A DNA stretch of 64,000 bases, from assembly GCF_001592205.1 (NCBI RefSeq), contig NZ_BCWM01000011.1, forward strand, positions 62,001-126,000, read 5' to 3'. The stretch is from Brevundimonas vesicularis NBRC 12165. GTDB taxonomy: Bacteria > Pseudomonadota > Alphaproteobacteria > Caulobacterales > Caulobacteraceae. Both the position numbers and the translations under genes were made by a program. The notes beneath the pieces were generated by a model. It did no database searches, was not told the DNA's origin, and worked only from the letters and a program-made list of their open reading frames with translations. Positions 18,606 through 28,001 of the stretch are shown here, piece after piece. Numbering within the stretch: position 1 is the first letter of the stretch; the number at the start of each line of letters is the position of its first letter.

Positions 18606-19556
18606 ATGGTCGCCGCCGCGCGGCCTTCGCCTGATCCATCGAAAGCCGCGGGCGAGGACGTCGTCCGCGGCATTCTTCTGCGCATCGCCGCCGCGGGCTG
18701 TTTTTCGATCATGACGGCGACGTTGAAGCTGGCGTCGCAGGACGGTGTCGCGGCGCCGGAAATGCTATTCTACCGCGCCTTCTTCGGCCTGCCGGTGGTG
18801 CTGGCCTGGGTGCTGACCCAGCCGGGCGGGCTGTCGGCCCTGTCGACGCGCCGCCCCCTGGCCCATCTGGGACGCAGCGCTCTGGGCGTCGCGGCCATTC
18901 TGTGCCTGTTCCAGACGCTGACGCTGCTGCCTCTCGCCGACGCGACGACCCTCAGTTTCACCGCTCCGATCTTCGCCACCATCCTGTCCTTCTTCGTGCT
19001 GAAGGAGGCGGTCGGCCCGCGCCGCTGGGCCGCCGTCGCCGTCGGCTTCATCGGCGTGATCGTCGTCATGCGGCCGGGCGTCGGCCATTCGGTCCTGCCG
19101 CTGGCGGGCGTGGCCTTCGCCCTGATCGGAGCGGTGCTGACGGCCGGCGTCACCATCACCCTGCGCCAGCTGCGCGACACCGAACACGTCGCCGCCATCG
19201 TCTTCTGGTTCTTCGTCGCCTGTTCGGTCGTGGGGGCGATCCTGCTGCCCTTCGTCGGCCATTGGCACGCGCTCGGCACCCTCGGCCTGTTGATCGGATC
19301 GGGCATCGCCGGCGGCCTGGCCCAGCTGTTCATGACCGCCTCGCTGCAAAAGGCCCCGGTCGCCGTGGTCGCGCCCTTCGACTATCTCCAGATCGTCGGC
19401 GCCATCGTCTTCGGCTGGTGGCTGATGTCCACGACGCCCACCCTCACCACCCTGGCCGGCGCCGCCCTGATCGCCAGCAGCGGCCTCTACACCGCCTGGC
19501 GCGAACATATCCGCCGCAAGGCCAGCCTCATCCAGCCGACCGCGCCGCTGGTTTAG
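18606..19556 (+). CDS. EamA/DMT-superfamily transporter
   Basis: A 316-residue inner-membrane carrier with about ten hydrophobic helices in two EamA halves: FSIMTATLKLA, LADATTLSFTAPIFATILSFFVLKE and GFIGVIVVMRPG in the first, LIGSGIAGGLAQLFMTASLQKAPVAVVAPFDYLQIV in the second. Substrate is unknown; family members export amino acids or other small metabolites. The start ATG 18606 lies nine bases after secB. It ends four bases before the stop of convergent dut. Confidence 0.88.
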   Translation: MVAAARPSPDPSKAAGEDVVRGILLRIAAAGCFSIMTATLKLASQDGVAAPEMLFYRAFFGLPVVLAWVLTQPGGLSALSTRRPLAHLGRSALGVAAILCLFQTLTLLPLADATTLSFTAPIFATILSFFVLKEAVGPRRWAAVAVGFIGVIVVMRPGVGHSVLPLAGVAFALIGAVLTAGVTITLRQLRDTEHVAAIVFWFFVACSVVGAILLPFVGHWHALGTLGLLIGSGIAGGLAQLFMTASLQKAPVAVVAPFDYLQIVGAIVFGWWLMSTTPTLTTLAGAALIASSGLYTAWREHIRRKASLIQPTAPLV

Positions 19557-19560
19557 GGCG

Positions 19561-20016
19561 TCAGCGCCCCGTCGATCCGAAACCGCCCGTCCCGCGTGCG
19601 GTGTCGTCCAGAGTCTCGACCTCGATCCATTCCGCGCGCTCATGCCGGGCGATCACCAGCTGGGCGATGCGTTCGCCGCGGCGGATGACGAAGGGCTCGA
19701 CGCCGATGTTGGCCAGGATCACGCCGCACTCGCCGCGATAGTCGCTGTCGATCGTGCCCGGCGCATTCGGGCAGATGATGCCGTGTTTCAAAGCGAGGCC
19801 AGAGCGCGCCCGCACCTGGGCCTCATATCCCAGCGGCAGGGCGATCTTCAGCCCCGTGGGCACCAGGGCCCGCTGACCCGGGGCCAGGGTCATCGGCTGA
19901 TCCTCGGGCACGGCGGCGCGCAGGTCCATGCCCGCCGACCCGGCCGTCTCATAGGCGGGGAGGGGAAGGCCTTCGGAATGCGGCAGGCGCAGGATCTGGA
20001 TCGGGGTCTGGGTCAT
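19561..20016 (-). CDS. dut: Deoxyuridine 5'-triphosphate nucleotidohydrolase (dUTPase)
   Basis: A 151-residue trimeric dUTPase that converts dUTP to dUMP. All five motifs are seen: [52 protein letters not shown] and the C-terminal [11 protein letters not shown] lid. It overlaps coaBC by four bases (ATGA); the coaBC-dut pairing is widespread in proteobacteria. Confidence 0.97.
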   Translation of the reverse strand: MTQTPIQILRLPHSEGLPLPAYETAGSAGMDLRAAVPEDQPMTLAPGQRALVPTGLKIALPLGYEAQVRARSGLALKHGIICPNAPGTIDSDYRGECGVILANIGVEPFVIRRGERIAQLVIARHERAEWIEVETLDDTARGTGGFGSTGR

Positions 20017-21242
20017 TCGGGGACCTTGAAATGATCGGCGATGCGGACGGCGACGGCCCGGGCGATGGCGGTCTTGGACTGGCGCGGCCAGGTCTCGGTC
20101 CGATCGGCGGTGACCAGCAGCACGGCGTTGCCGTCCGATCCGAACACGTCGTCGGACACGTCGTTGCCCAAGATCCAGTCGCAGCCCTTTCGCGACAGCT
20201 TGGCGCGCGCATTGGCTTCCAGATCCGTCGTTTCGGCGGCGAAGCCGATGACCAGGGCCGGGCGGTTCGGACCGGGCGCGGCGACGCCGGCCAGGATGTC
20301 GGGGTTTTCGATCAGGGCCAGGGTCGGCGGGCCGCCGGGTCCCTTCTTGATCTTGCCGCCGGCGATGGTGTCCACGCGCCAGTCGGCGACGGCCGCCGAC
20401 AGCACGGCGATGTCGGCGGGAAGGGCGCTCTGCGTCGCTGCCTGCATCTCCAGCGCGCTCTCCACATCGATCCGCGTCACGCCGGTCGGCGCCGCCAGCG
20501 CCGTCGGCCCCGACACCAACGTCACCTCGGCCCCCAGTTCGGCCAAAGCGGCGGCTATGGCGTAGCCCTGTTTGCCGCTTGAGCGATTGGTCAGGCCCCG
20601 CACCGGGTCGATCGGTTCGAACGTCGGCCCGGCGGTGACCACGGCCTTGCGTCCCTTAAGCGGTCGTCCGGCCGCGCCTGCCAGCAGGCCCGCAATGGCC
20701 TCCAGGATCGCGGCGGGCTCTGCCATCCGACCCGGCCCATATTCACCGCAGGCCATCTCTCCGTCATCCGGCCCCACCACCGCCACGCCATGGAAGCCCG
20801 GAAAGGCCTTTAACCGCTCCATATTGGCCTGGACCGCCGGATGCTCCCACATCCGCACATTCATCGCCGGCGCCAGCAGCACCTGCTTGTCCGTCGCGAT
20901 CAGGGTGGTCGAGGCCAGGTCGTCGGCCAAACCATTCGCCGCCTTGGCGATCAGCCCCGCCGTCGCCGGCGCCACCACCACCAGATCGGCCCAGCGCGAC
21001 AGCTCGATATGGCCCATGCTGGTCTCGTCGTCCGGGTGGAACAGGCCCGACCGCACCGGATGGCCGCTCAGCGCCGCCAGCGACAGGGGCGTTACGAATT
21101 CGGCCCCGGATTCGGTCAGGATGACCCGCGTCTGCCCGCCCGCCTTGGCGATCAGCCGCACCAGCTCCAGCGCCTTATAGGCCGCGATGCCGCCGCCCAC
21201 GATCAGCAGGATTTTGCGGTTCGAAAGGGGGCGATTGTCCAT
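20013..21242 (-). CDS. coaBC: Bifunctional phosphopantothenoylcysteine decarboxylase/synthetase CoaBC
   Basis: A 409-residue CoA-biosynthesis enzyme. The N-terminal flavin decarboxylase half has [15 protein letters not shown], the catalytic His in [10 protein letters not shown], the APAMNVRMW motif and the substrate-clamp cysteine in [13 protein letters not shown]. The C-terminal synthetase half has [30 protein letters not shown] and, near its end, [14 protein letters not shown] 21242 was chosen; a GTG two codons upstream is possible. First gene of the coaBC-dut operon. Confidence 0.96.
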   Translation of the reverse strand: MDNRPLSNRKILLIVGGGIAAYKALELVRLIAKAGGQTRVILTESGAEFVTPLSLAALSGHPVRSGLFHPDDETSMGHIELSRWADLVVVAPATAGLIAKAANGLADDLASTTLIATDKQVLLAPAMNVRMWEHPAVQANMERLKAFPGFHGVAVVGPDDGEMACGEYGPGRMAEPAAILEAIAGLLAGAAGRPLKGRKAVVTAGPTFEPIDPVRGLTNRSSGKQGYAIAAALAELGAEVTLVSGPTALAAPTGVTRIDVESALEMQAATQSALPADIAVLSAAVADWRVDTIAGGKIKKGPGGPPTLALIENPDILAGVAAPGPNRPALVIGFAAETTDLEANARAKLSRKGCDWILGNDVSDDVFGSDGNAVLLVTADRTETWPRQSKTAIARAVAVRIADHFKVPE

Positions 21243-21344
21243 GCCCACGGTCTAGCCGCCGCGCGTGACGCCGTCGAGACGAGAACATTGCGCGAACAAT
21301 AAAGTTGTGCTTTCGTCGCGTCCAGCGGGTATCTGGAGGAAAGA

Positions 21345-21857
21345 ATGAGAACGCTGACAAGGGGAGGGGCCGCGCTGGTCCTGTGCGGTCTGCTGGGGCT
21401 GAGTGCCTGCGACAACAGTTCGGCGGTCGAGACGCGGGATCGGACGGCGAGCGCCGAACCCGTCGCCCTGACGTCCATGCCGACGGCAAGCGAAGAGGCT
21501 GCGACGCCTCAGGAGAAGCCCGTCCTGACCGCCAATCGGCGCGAAACCGTCGACGCCAAGATCGCGCGTCTCTACGACCGCAACGGCGCAGACTTCGGCG
21601 CGCGCTCGGCCGAGGATTATCTGACGAAGGTCACGGCTTTCACGACAAAGCCTCCGCGTGACGCCGAGACCGTCAAACGGCCCAATGGCGACACCCTGAT
21701 CTATCAGGCCTCGACCAACACTTTCGCCGTGGTGGCCCGTAACGGGTCGCCCCGCACCATGTTCAAGCCGACGACGGGCGCCGACTACTGGGCCGAGCAG
21801 AAGGCGGCGGCGCCCACCTTCGGCCAGCGGCGCCAATCGACGGGCGCGGCGGGCTGA
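21345..21857 (+). CDS. Lipoprotein with a domain resembling polymorphic-toxin C-terminal tips
   Basis: A 170-residue protein. A signal peptide ends at LLGLSAC with Cys22, a good lipobox (Ser-Ala at -2/-1), so it should be lipid-anchored. After a low-complexity linker, residues 71-155 carry the pattern RNGADFGARSAEDYLTKV, RPNGDTLIYQASTNTFAVV and GSPRTMFKP with DYW. From memory this pattern occurs at the tips of contact-dependent and other polymorphic toxins, and is usually placed with BECR-type RNase folds. Here it stands alone, with no obvious immunity gene next to it, so a housekeeping or inactive role is equally possible. Domain assignment is by recall, not search. Confidence 0.6.
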   Translation: MRTLTRGGAALVLCGLLGLSACDNSSAVETRDRTASAEPVALTSMPTASEEAATPQEKPVLTANRRETVDAKIARLYDRNGADFGARSAEDYLTKVTAFTTKPPRDAETVKRPNGDTLIYQASTNTFAVVARNGSPRTMFKPTTGADYWAEQKAAAPTFGQRRQSTGAAG

Positions 21858-21891
21858 TATAGAGGGCGGATTCCATCAAGGATCTCGCCCC

Positions 21892-22761
21892 ATGTCCGAT
21901 ACGGCCGAACCGAAGACCACGCTGCTGAAAACCGCCCTGATCTATGATTTCGACGGCACCCTGGCGCGCGGCAATATGCAGGAGGTGTCCTTCATCCCCT
22001 CCGTCGGCATGGGCATCGGCGCCTTCTGGGAAGAGGCCGAGCGCCTGACCAAAGACGCCGACGGCGACGGCATCCTGATGTACATGCAGCTGATGCTGCA
22101 CCACGCGCGTCAGAACGGCGCCCCGGTGACGCGCGAGACCCTGCGCCAGCACGGCGAGGCGGTGGCCCTGTTCGAGGGTCTGAAGGATCTCAGCTGGTTC
22201 GACCGGATGAACGCCTTCGGGGCCAAATACGGGCTGGAGATCGAGCACTACATCATCTCCGCCGGGCTGGAGGAGATGATCGACGGCACGCCGATCCGCC
22301 CCGCCCTGACCCACGTCTTCGCCTCACACTACGTCTATGACGACAAAGGTGAGGCGGCCTGGCCGGCGGTCGGCGTCAACTACACCACCAAGACCCAGTA
22401 TCTGTTCCGCATCAACAAGGGCGTGAAGAACCACTGGGAGCACGAACGCATCAACCACTTCATCCCCGACGACGAGCGCGCCGTGCCTTTCGACCGTATG
22501 ATCTTCATCGGCGACGGCGACACCGACGTGCCGACCATGAAGATGATGCACACCAAGGGCGGTTTCTCGATCGCCGTCTATGATCCGCGCTCGAACGAGC
22601 GGGATCAGAAGAAGGTCTATTCCCTAATCTCGGAGGACCGGGTGAACTTCGTCGCCGCCGCCGACTATCGCGAGGGATCGGCCCTGGACCTGATCGTCAA
22701 GGGGCTGGTGGGCCGCATCGCCATCAACGCCGGCTCCATGCCCGCCGATACGACGGACTAG
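21892..22761 (+). CDS. HAD-superfamily phosphatase (SerB-like)
   Basis: A 289-residue HAD hydrolase. Motif I is IYDFDGTLARGN (nucleophile Asp19, acid/base Asp21); a helical cap of the phosphoserine-phosphatase kind follows; IISAGLEEMIDG is motif II and FIGDGDTDVPTMKMM motif IV with the metal-binding aspartates. The substrate is unknown. It begins 34 bases after the lipoprotein gene and ends nine bases before the stop of the convergent PilZ gene. A TATA-like GATATA is 33 bases upstream of the ATG. Confidence 0.85.
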   Translation: MSDTAEPKTTLLKTALIYDFDGTLARGNMQEVSFIPSVGMGIGAFWEEAERLTKDADGDGILMYMQLMLHHARQNGAPVTRETLRQHGEAVALFEGLKDLSWFDRMNAFGAKYGLEIEHYIISAGLEEMIDGTPIRPALTHVFASHYVYDDKGEAAWPAVGVNYTTKTQYLFRINKGVKNHWEHERINHFIPDDERAVPFDRMIFIGDGDTDVPTMKMMHTKGGFSIAVYDPRSNERDQKKVYSLISEDRVNFVAAADYREGSALDLIVKGLVGRIAINAGSMPADTTD

Positions 22762-22770
22762 CCCGGCTGA

Positions 22771-23118
22771 TCAGCGCCCGCCGGCCCTCAGCCAGGCGTC
22801 GCGCGCGGGAATCAGCCTCGCCGGCGCCAGGCCTCTCAGCGACTTGGCCCCGGTCTGCCTCAGCCCGGCCTCCTGCCCGCGCTGCCAGACGACGGTGGCG
22901 GGATAGGCGACGCCCGCAGTCACATCGACCACCACCACCTCGCGCGGCAAGGCCCCGCCTCTGTCCAGCCGCAGCTTCATCCCCGCGTCCGACAGATCGA
23001 CGATCAGACACGCCGTCTCCAGGCCGGGCGCGCAGATGACGCCGCGCGCGTTTGCGGGTCGGCGCGCGCCCATGCGGCGGTCGGGCTCGACGGCGGGCTT
23101 GGGTCCAAACAGGCTCAT
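22771..23118 (-). CDS. PilZ-domain protein, putative cyclic-di-GMP binder
   Basis: A 115-residue single PilZ domain. The cyclic-di-GMP signature is present in both parts: an arginine-rich RRMGARR before the first strand (about residues 14-20) and IVDLSDAGMKLRLD (DxSxxG variant) about 30 residues later. ATG 23118 (MSLFGPKP) was preferred to a start five codons upstream. Stand-alone PilZ proteins in Caulobacterales affect motility, attachment or the cell cycle, but the partner of this one is not evident. Confidence 0.83.
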   Translation of the reverse strand: MSLFGPKPAVEPDRRMGARRPANARGVICAPGLETACLIVDLSDAGMKLRLDRGGALPREVVVVDVTAGVAYPATVVWQRGQEAGLRQTGAKSLRGLAPARLIPARDAWLRAGGR

Positions 23119-23142
23119 GGTCCGATAACGCACAGATGCGGC

Positions 23143-23958
23143 TCAGGCGCCAAGCCCGCCTTCAAGGCTGCGAACCCCGCGATTCCGGTCCAGAGCGACG
23201 ATCATGTCGGCCTCCACGCCGCCCGTCATCATATGCCGGCTCAGGCGCTCATAATGCTGGATGAAGACCGCCAGGGCCGCGCGTCGCTCGCGCGATACGA
23301 CGTCCTGACCCCTCAGCCCCGCCTCCTGCTCGCAGCGCCAGTCCAGCACGACATCGAACCCCGGCGCCTTCAGAAAGATCAGGGCGTCCAGCCGCGCGCG
23401 CAGGCGGGCATAGGGCTGACCCAGCACCGCATTTACCGCCCTGCGCCATTCGGCCCCGACATCCTGCCGGGCCTCCAGGGTGTTGATCGGTGCAACCAGG
23501 TCCGCCTCGGCCTGCGGCGTCGCGCCTAGGCACCATCCCTCCAGCACGATGATCCGCGGCCGACCCTGCACGACAGGCCAGTCCGCCTCGGCCGTCCGGT
23601 CGTCGCCCAGCTTGTCGAAACGCGGCAGAGGCGTCAGATCGTCCGCCCCCGCCGCCTGCAACCGATCCAGCAGACGGTTCAGAAGCCCCAGGTCATGCGT
23701 CCCCGGCGGCCCGCGCGTGGCGAACAAGGGATGCACCCGCGCCGCCATGGCCGCCCGCTCCGCCTTCGTCAGATAGACGTCGTCCAGCGACAGGCTCGCC
23801 CCGCCGAACCGCTCGGCGACGGCCTTAGCCAGGGTCGATTTTCCTGAACCCTGCGATCCCGCGATCCCCAGGATCGGCGGCGGACCGTCTTGGCCCATCG
23901 CCTCGGCGCGCTGGTCGATCCATCGGCCGATCTGGTCGATCAGCCCCGCGTCGATCAT
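23143..23958 (-). CDS. P-loop kinase related to D-glycerate 3-kinase
   Basis: A 271-residue P-loop NTPase. Walker A is GIAGSQGSGKST (residues 31-42), followed by LSLDDVYLTKAERAAMA, HPLFATRGPPGTHDL and FDKLGDDRTAEADWP, the layout of the GLYK/yeast Tda10 family, with IIVLEGWCLGATPQ as the strand before the lid. These enzymes phosphorylate glycerate to 3-phosphoglycerate in plants; bacterial members are often only annotated as kinases. It overlaps nothing but lies one base after the ferredoxin stop region (23958/23960), suggesting co-transcription downstream of fdx. Confidence 0.8.
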   Translation of the reverse strand: MIDAGLIDQIGRWIDQRAEAMGQDGPPPILGIAGSQGSGKSTLAKAVAERFGGASLSLDDVYLTKAERAAMAARVHPLFATRGPPGTHDLGLLNRLLDRLQAAGADDLTPLPRFDKLGDDRTAEADWPVVQGRPRIIVLEGWCLGATPQAEADLVAPINTLEARQDVGAEWRRAVNAVLGQPYARLRARLDALIFLKAPGFDVVLDWRCEQEAGLRGQDVVSRERRAALAVFIQHYERLSRHMMTGGVEADMIVALDRNRGVRSLEGGLGA

Positions 23959-23959
23959 T

Positions 23960-24280
23960 TCAGTGCTGGTTTTCCGGCAACCGCACGATCAGGCCGTTCA
24001 GCGCGTCCGACACCCGGATCTGGCACGACAGGCGGCTGTTCGGCTCGACCTCTTCGGCGAAGTCCAACATCGATTCTTCCATAGCCGACGGCTTGCCCGT
24101 CGCCTCTCGCCAGGCCTCGTCGACATAGACATGGCAGGTTGCGCAGGCGCAGGCCCCGCCGCAGTCCGCGTCGATGCCCGGCACATTGTTGCGGATCGCG
24201 CCTTCCATGACGCTCAGCCCCGACTTCACGTCGACGACGTGCTCGGTTCCGTCATGCTCGATATAGGTGATGCTGGCCAT
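23960..24280 (-). CDS. [2Fe-2S] ferredoxin, adrenodoxin/FdxB type
   Basis: A 106-residue vertebrate-type ferredoxin. Cluster ligands are Cys40, Cys46, Cys49 ([13 protein letters not shown]) and Cys86 (SRLSCQIRV); Cys44 is an additional nearby cysteine. Proteins of this type pass electrons to iron-sulfur assembly or to P450/hydroxylase partners; none is adjacent, so the partner is unknown. Divergent from the VapB-like gene with a 78-base gap. Confidence 0.93.
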   Translation of the reverse strand: MASITYIEHDGTEHVVDVKSGLSVMEGAIRNNVPGIDADCGGACACATCHVYVDEAWREATGKPSAMEESMLDFAEEVEPNSRLSCQIRVSDALNGLIVRLPENQH

Positions 24281-24358
24281 GCGCCGCTCTTATCAAGCCA
24301 TGCCGCCTGCGCAAGACCGTAAGTTGGCGCCAGCGTCTCGATATGGCATCATCGACCT

Positions 24359-24589
24359 ATGAACGACATGCGCAAGATTACCGCTATTTTGCCCACGCGC
24401 CTGCTCGCGGCCGCTCAGGATGCAACGGGCCAGGGCGTGACCGAAACCCTGCGTCGCGCGCTGGAAACCCTGGCGCACGCGGACTGGAGCCGCCGCATGC
24501 TGGCCCTGGAAGGCCGCGCGCCCTTGCAGGTCGATCTCGACGACCTGCGTCAGGACCGGACGCCAGGCGGATCGGACCGCACGGCTTGA
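24359..24589 (+). CDS. VapB-type ribbon-helix-helix-like antitoxin
   Basis: A 76-residue small protein. The N-terminus MRKITAILPTRLLAAAQDATGQGVTETLRRALETLA has the strand-helix-helix rhythm of RHH antitoxins of VapBC loci; the C-terminal tail with QVDLDDLRQDR would wrap around the toxin. It overlaps the downstream PIN gene by four bases (TTGA). Such antitoxins normally repress their own promoter; the region 24281-24358 would contain it, but I see no clear palindrome. Confidence 0.8.
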   Translation: MNDMRKITAILPTRLLAAAQDATGQGVTETLRRALETLAHADWSRRMLALEGRAPLQVDLDDLRQDRTPGGSDRTA

Positions 24590-24963
24590 TCGCCGCCGAT
24601 ACCAGCGCGGTCCTGCACTTCCTGCACGGCTTTGACGGACCTGCCCGCCCTGCGGTTCGCCAGGCGCTGCGTGACGAAAGGTTGGTGTTGCCGCCGCTGG
24701 TTCTAACGGAACTGCTGTCCGCGCCATCGCCCGAGAGCGATCTCGACGGTCTTCTAGCCGCGGCGCCGCTCGTGCCGGTGATCGACGGCTATTGGGAACG
24801 GGCGGCGCTCAACCGACGCGCGCTTGCGATGCGAGGCCTGAAAGCGCGACTGGCCGACGCCCTGATCGCCCAGTCATGTATCGATGCGGGGATCCCGTTG
24901 ATCTCCGGCGATTCCGACTTTCGGCACTTCGCCGCCCATTGCGGGCTCAAGCTGGCGCAGTAG
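24586..24963 (+). CDS. vapC: VapC-type PIN-domain ribonuclease toxin
   Basis: A 125-residue PIN domain with the expected acidic active site: Asp5 (IAADTSAV), Glu42 (LTELLSAP), Asp91 (ARLADALIAQ) and Asp109 (ISGDSDF). Start is the TTG inside the antitoxin stop overlap (TTGA), since no in-frame ATG or GTG gives a proper PIN start; a longer open frame exists but its N-terminal 81 residues are the antitoxin strand in another frame. Family members cleave tRNA or rRNA. Followed at once by a bidirectional terminator. Confidence 0.86.
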   Translation: MIAADTSAVLHFLHGFDGPARPAVRQALRDERLVLPPLVLTELLSAPSPESDLDGLLAAAPLVPVIDGYWERAALNRRALAMRGLKARLADALIAQSCIDAGIPLISGDSDFRHFAAHCGLKLAQ

Positions 24964-24973
24964 GGTGCAGAAA

Positions 24974-25002
24974 AAACCCCCGAAGCACCGCTTCGGGGGT
25001 TT
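24974..25002. terminator. Bidirectional terminator between vapC and sdhB
   Basis: A 13-bp perfect stem (24974-24986 with 24990-25002; AAACCCCCGAAGC and its complement) with a 3-base loop. A-runs before it and T-runs after it let it work on both strands, ending vapC on plus and the sdh operon on minus. Confidence 0.9.
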
Positions 25003-25008
25003 CTAAAA

Positions 25009-25803
25009 TCAGGCGGCCTTCTTGCGGCTCGGCGCGACCATCAGCTTCTTGGTCTCGGCGATGGCCTTGGCGGGGTTCAGACCCTTGGGGCAAACCTGGG
25101 CGCAGTTCATGATCGTGTGGCAGCGATACAGTTTGAACGGGTCTTCCAGGTCGTCCAGACGCTTCTGGGTCGCGTCGTCGCGGCTGTCGGAAATCCAGCG
25201 ATAGGATTGCAGCAGCGCCGCCGGGCCGAGGTACTCTTCCTGGTTCCACCAGTAGCTGGGGCACGAGGTCGAGCAGCAGGCGCACAGGATGCACTCGTAC
25301 AGGCCGTCCAGCTTCTCGCGCTCGGCCGGGGTCTGCAGACGTTCCTTCTCCGGGTCCGGCTCGTCCGATTGCAGATACGGCTGGATCGAGTCGTACTGGG
25401 CGTAGAACAGGCTCAGGTCCGTCACCAGGTCCTTGACCACCGGCTGGTGGGGCAGGGGGGAGATGGTGATGTTGTTGGACGCGCATTCGTCCCAGCCCTT
25501 GGTGCAGGCCAGGGCGTTGCGCCCGTCGATGTTCATCGAGCACGAACCGCAGATGCCCTCGCGGCACGAGCGCCGGAACGACAGGGTCGGATCGATGGTG
25601 TTCTTGATGTGGATCAGGGCGTCCAGCAGCATCGGGCCGTGGTCGCCGGTCGGCACTTCATAGGTGTCCCAGCGCGGATCGGCGTCGGTTTCCGGATCGT
25701 AGCGATAGACCTTGTAGGTCTTCACGTCCTTGGAGCCCGGCGCGGCCTTGTGGACCTTGCCGGTCTTCGGCTTGGAGCCTCTGGGGAGAGTAAGCTGGAC
25801 CAT
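25009..25803 (-). CDS. sdhB: Succinate dehydrogenase iron-sulfur subunit
   Basis: A 264-residue SdhB linking the flavin to the membrane quinone site in complex II. All three cluster motifs are seen: [15 protein letters not shown] ([2Fe-2S]), [17 protein letters not shown] ([4Fe-4S]) and [11 protein letters not shown] ([3Fe-4S]). Last gene of sdhC-D-A-B, one base after the sdhA stop, and followed by the bidirectional terminator. N-terminus is a little longer and basic, as usual for alphaproteobacteria. Confidence 0.98.
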   Translation of the reverse strand: MVQLTLPRGSKPKTGKVHKAAPGSKDVKTYKVYRYDPETDADPRWDTYEVPTGDHGPMLLDALIHIKNTIDPTLSFRRSCREGICGSCSMNIDGRNALACTKGWDECASNNITISPLPHQPVVKDLVTDLSLFYAQYDSIQPYLQSDEPDPEKERLQTPAEREKLDGLYECILCACCSTSCPSYWWNQEEYLGPAALLQSYRWISDSRDDATQKRLDDLEDPFKLYRCHTIMNCAQVCPKGLNPAKAIAETKKLMVAPSRKKAA

Positions 25804-25804
25804 C

Positions 25805-27589
25805 TTAGTAAACCCGCGCCTTCGGTTCGATATACGCGATGTCGTCGGACATGGTGTAGTTGTGGACCGGACGATAATCGATCTGGACCTGCTCGCCCGG
25901 ACGCTTCCACGCCAGGGTGTGCTTCATCCAGTTGACGTCGTCGCGATCGGGATAGTCCTCGCGGGCGTGGGCGCCGCGCGATTCCGTGCGGTTAAGGCCG
26001 CCCTCGATCGTCACCATCGCCTGGGCGATCAGGTTGTCGTACTCCAGCGTCTCGACCAGGTCCGTATTCCAGATCAGGCCGCGATCGGTGGTCTTGATGT
26101 CGGCGCCGGCCGCCTCGATGGCGCGCAGCTTGTCGGTGCCCTGTTGCAGGGTCTCGCCGGTGCGGAACACCGCCGCATCGGCCTGCATCGCGCGCTGCAT
26201 CGACAGGCGCAGCTCGGCGGTCGGAGTCGAGCCGTCGGCGTAGCGGAAGCGATCCAGGCGGGCCAGGTGCTGGTCGGTCTGGCTCTTGGAGGCCGACGGC
26301 ACGGCCGAAGCCTTGTCGACGACTTCACCGCAGCGAAGGCCGACGGCGCGCCCGAAGACCACCAGGTCGGTCAGGGAGTTGGAGCCCAGGCGGTTGGCGC
26401 CGTGCACCGAAACGCAGGCCGCCTCGCCCACGGCCATCAGGCCCGGCACCACGCTGTCGGGGTTGCCGTCGCGCAGCGTTAGGACTTCGCCGTGATAGTT
26501 CGTGGGGATGCCGCCCATGTTGTAGTGCACGGTCGGCAGGACCGGGATCGGCTCCTTGGTCACATCCACGCCGGCGAAGATTTTGGCCGACTCCGAGATG
26601 CCCGGCAGGCGCTGGTGCAGGATCTTCGGATCCAGGTGATCCAGGTGCAGGAAGATGTGGTCCTTGTTCGGACCCACGCCGCGACCCTCGCGGATTTCGA
26701 TGGTCATGGAGCGCGAGACCATGTCGCGCGGGGCCAAGTCCTTCACGGTCGGCGCATAACGCTCCATGAAGCGCTCCCCTTCCGAGTTGGTCAGATAGCC
26801 GCCCTCGCCGCGCGCGCCCTCGGTAATCAGGCAGCCGGCGCCATAGATGCCGGTCGGGTGGAACTGCACGAACTCCATGTCCTGCAACGGCAGGCCGGCG
26901 CGCAGCACCATCGCATTGCCGTCGCCGGTGCAGGTGTGGGCCGAGGTGGCGCTGAAATAGGCGCGGCCGTATCCGCCGGTCGCCAGAACCACCATCTTGG
27001 CGCGGAACTGGTGAAGCTGACCGTTGTCGAGCTGCAGCGCCGTCACGCCGGTGCAGGCGCCGTCCTGCATGATCAGGTCCAGCGCGAAATATTCGACGAA
27101 GAACTTCACTTCGCGGCGCACCGACTGGCCGTACAGGGTGTGCAGGATGGCGTGGCCGGTGCGGTCGGCGGCCGCGCAGGTGCGCTGCACCGGGCCCTCG
27201 CCGAAGTTGCGGGTCATGCCGCCGAAGGCGCGCTGATAGATCTTGCCTTCTTCGGTGCGGCTGAAGGGCACGCCCCAGTGTTCCAGCTCATAGACGGCCT
27301 TGGGCGCGTTACGGACCAGATATTCGATCGAGTCCTGGTCACCCAGCCAGTCCGACCCCTTGACGGTGTCGTACATGTGCCATTGCCAGCTGTCCTCGCC
27401 CATGTTGCCGAGCGAGGCGGAGATGCCGCCTTGGGCCGCGACGGTGTGCGAGCGGGTCGGGAAGACCTTGGTCACGCAGGCGACCTTCAGCCCCTGCTGG
27501 GCGGCGCCGAGCGCGGCGCGAAGGCCCGAGCCCCCGGCGCCGACGACGACGACGTCGTATTCGTGATCGATCAGTTCGTAAGCGGCCAT
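25805..27589 (-). CDS. sdhA: Succinate dehydrogenase flavoprotein subunit
   Basis: A 594-residue SdhA. FAD is covalently held by the His in [38 protein letters not shown] is the dinucleotide fold, and [21 protein letters not shown] and [21 protein letters not shown] are conserved active-site blocks, with [18 protein letters not shown] near the C-terminus. It oxidises succinate to fumarate. Seven bases separate it from sdhD. Confidence 0.98.
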   Translation of the reverse strand: MAAYELIDHEYDVVVVGAGGSGLRAALGAAQQGLKVACVTKVFPTRSHTVAAQGGISASLGNMGEDSWQWHMYDTVKGSDWLGDQDSIEYLVRNAPKAVYELEHWGVPFSRTEEGKIYQRAFGGMTRNFGEGPVQRTCAAADRTGHAILHTLYGQSVRREVKFFVEYFALDLIMQDGACTGVTALQLDNGQLHQFRAKMVVLATGGYGRAYFSATSAHTCTGDGNAMVLRAGLPLQDMEFVQFHPTGIYGAGCLITEGARGEGGYLTNSEGERFMERYAPTVKDLAPRDMVSRSMTIEIREGRGVGPNKDHIFLHLDHLDPKILHQRLPGISESAKIFAGVDVTKEPIPVLPTVHYNMGGIPTNYHGEVLTLRDGNPDSVVPGLMAVGEAACVSVHGANRLGSNSLTDLVVFGRAVGLRCGEVVDKASAVPSASKSQTDQHLARLDRFRYADGSTPTAELRLSMQRAMQADAAVFRTGETLQQGTDKLRAIEAAGADIKTTDRGLIWNTDLVETLEYDNLIAQAMVTIEGGLNRTESRGAHAREDYPDRDDVNWMKHTLAWKRPGEQVQIDYRPVHNYTMSDDIAYIEPKARVY

Positions 27590-27596
27590 CAGGTAA

Positions 27597-28001
27597 TCAG
27601 GCTCCGAAACCAGCGGGCAGCGGCGCCGAACCCAGCGCCAGCCGCACGATGAAGAAGACGCTGGCGGCGGCCAGCACCAGGAAGACGACGTTCAGCAGCA
27701 GGACCAGAAGGCCGCGCGTTCCGACGTTGGGCACGTAGTCTTCCAGAATGACTTTCCAAGCCAGGCTGACGTAGCCGAAGAAGATCACCGCGGTGATCGC
27801 CATCAGGACGGCGTTCAGCGGATTGGCGAACCAGGCCATCGCCGCGTCATAGCCGGCGCTCGCCAGGGTGAAGCCGGTCGAGGCGACCCACAGGCCCAGC
27901 GGCAGCAGAGCCACCAGCAGGATGCGCTCGATCAGCCATTCGCCGGCGCCGTGACGCTCGGAGACCTTGACGTTGTTCTTGAACTTTGCGGCGCCGCTCA
28001 C
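27597..28001 (-). CDS. sdhD: Succinate dehydrogenase membrane anchor subunit
   Basis: A 134-residue three-helix membrane protein beginning at a GTG inside the sdhC stop (GTGA). Helices: about 27-45 ([16 protein letters not shown]), 64-82 and 102-122. SerHis of [17 protein letters not shown] starts the cytoplasmic edge, and [13 protein letters not shown], with its Asp-Tyr pair, is the quinone/heme region typical of SdhD. The GTG start is chosen by overlap; extra upstream in-frame codons belong to sdhC. Confidence 0.92.
   Translation of the reverse strand: MSGAAKFKNNVKVSERHGAGEWLIERILLVALLPLGLWVASTGFTLASAGYDAAMAWFANPLNAVLMAITAVIFFGYVSLAWKVILEDYVPNVGTRGLLVLLLNVVFLVLAAASVFFIVRLALGSAPLPAGFGA

Noticed and set aside
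24343..24963. A 206-residue version of the PIN protein
   Set aside because: Its N-terminal part is antitoxin DNA in another frame. The TTG in the four-base overlap gives a standard 125-residue PIN domain.
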